Assembly: GCA_027297085.1 (NCBI GenBank) | Contig: JAPUIL010000582.1 | Span: forward strand, 1-5,734 | Origin: Verrucomicrobiota bacterium | GTDB taxonomy: Bacteria; Verrucomicrobiota; Verrucomicrobiia; Opitutales; UBA2995 | Direction: 5' to 3' | DNA length: 5,734 nt | Shown: positions 4,920 to 5,734 of the stretch, piece after piece | How the letters are laid out: each line of letters starts with the position of its first letter | How positions within the stretch are numbered: the first letter of the stretch is position 1 | The notes under the pieces: generated by a model | Told to the model about the DNA's origin: nothing | Seen by the model: the letters and a program-made list of their open reading frames with translations, nothing else | Database searches by the model: none | Translations under genes and position numbers: made by a program

Positions 4920-5734
4920 ATGAACGATCAAGCCCAAATCATGGCGGAAAATTTGCTACAGCTCCAGAAGCTTTCAAATTTGACGCGGCGGCAACTGCTG
5001 ATCTGGCTTGGCCAACAAGGTCATTTGAGTACACCTAAATATTCAATACCATTCCTATGGACCTTTGAGCAGGATCTCGATCCTGGTATTCTTCAGGCTG
5101 CATTTCAACAAGTAGTTGATGACCATGAGACCCTTCGAACGGTGATCCAACTCGAGTCGGGTATCCCGAAAGCCAGAATAATGTCTGAAATGAAGGTCTT
5201 AATGGATGTCGTGGATCTATCTAGCCACACCGATCCTGAACCAGCCCTCCGGGAGTGGATTCAACAACGCATCGGTCGTGGATTTCAGCTCGAACATTGC
5301 CTTTTTGATACTGCACTCGTGAAGCTGCAAAACCATTGCGCATGGTACCTTAACGAACATCACTTAATCACCGACGGGCGGTCCAAGCAGTTAGTGTTTC
5401 AAAATACCGCCGACGAGTTTGCACAACTTTCTGGTGAAGCGGTTGCCGGCCAAGGCGATCCTGTTCAATTTTCGGAATATATCGAGTTTGAACGTAAATC
5501 GTTGGAGAAAAGAAGCGCCAATCGTGCACGGCAATACTGGTCGGATTTCCTGACCTCGAATCCCGCATGCGAAGTGTTTCCGACTCCGTCGAACCACTTG
5601 ACTCCCGGGGTGCGAATTTCCCGAGAGCTGGATGCCTCGTATACGCGCCGCATTCGAGCTAACGGTAGTGCCCCCGAAGGGAACCTGACTTTTGTGAGTA
5701 CCCTGGTGACAGCATTGTTGACCCTGCTCTACCG
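4920..5734 (+). CDS. NRPS-type condensation domain protein, N-terminal part, cut by the right edge
   Basis: The frame runs from ATG 4920 (Met8 at 4941 is an alternative) to the window end, 271 residues without a stop. It starts directly with a condensation domain: LTRRQLLIWLGQQG (C1 core, about 22-35), DHETLRT (C2, about 69-75), and the catalytic core HHLITDGRS at 147-155, with the second His, H148, as the expected active-site base and Asp152 and Gly153 in place. FSEYIEFERK (about 182-191) fits the C4 region. The usual Trp after DG is Arg154 here. The enzyme should move an acyl group from a carrier to an amine or alcohol, giving an amide or ester. Because nothing precedes the domain, it is either a freestanding condensation protein or the first domain of a multidomain NRPS continuing beyond the window; the visible part cannot decide. 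It lies 18 nt after the reductase, in the same operon, without a clear Shine-Dalgarno site. Confidence 0.88.
   Translation, partial: MNDQAQIMAENLLQLQKLSNLTRRQLLIWLGQQGHLSTPKYSIPFLWTFEQDLDPGILQAAFQQVVDDHETLRTVIQLESGIPKARIMSEMKVLMDVVDLSSHTDPEPALREWIQQRIGRGFQLEHCLFDTALVKLQNHCAWYLNEHHLITDGRSKQLVFQNTADEFAQLSGEAVAGQGDPVQFSEYIEFERKSLEKRSANRARQYWSDFLTSNPACEVFPTPSNHLTPGVRISRELDASYTRRIRANGSAPEGNLTFVSTLVTALLTLLY

Noticed and set aside
5368..5653. Three overlapping minus-strand frames inside the condensation gene
   Set aside because: They are antisense to a frame with intact condensation motifs and none encodes a recognisable domain.

Overview
The window looks like the left part of a small secondary-metabolite (natural product) gene cluster from an environmental bacterium. 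Base composition is about half GC by eye. None of the five gene starts with readable upstream sequence has a convincing Shine-Dalgarno motif, and two of the starts are GTG. No sequence marker fixes the lineage. The style would fit a marine or soil Verrucomicrobiota, Planctomycetota or similar group, but this is a weak inference.

Layout: (1) Bases 1-413, minus strand, hold the start of a DUF1326 protein with a CPC-x3-CPC cysteine motif; it runs off the left edge. (2) Bases 414-600 are an AT-rich divergent intergenic region. It has a good minus-strand promoter (TTGATA-N18-TATTAT), a TATAAT hexamer on the plus strand overlapping it, an 8-bp inverted repeat and repeated TTCAAACA words. (3) Five plus-strand genes follow: a compact ANL-superfamily acid:AMP ligase (601-1968), a flavin-dependent halogenase of the carrier-protein-substrate type (2073-3791), a freestanding acyl carrier protein with an altered attachment motif (3865-4200), an NADPH-type FabG-like short-chain reductase overlapping it by 4 bp (4197-4901), and a condensation-domain protein with an intact HHxxxDG motif (4920-right edge).

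Working model (inference): the ligase activates a carboxylic acid as its acyl-AMP and loads it on the carrier; the halogenase chlorinates or brominates the tethered acyl group; the reductase adjusts a keto/hydroxy group; the condensation protein transfers the acyl group from the carrier to an amine or alcohol, giving a halogenated amide or ester. The gaps are 104, 73, -4 and 18 nt with no visible terminator, so the five genes are probably one operon. I cannot match the set to a named pathway. The most notable points are the gene combination itself and the carrier motif, which reads TSL where DSL is usual.
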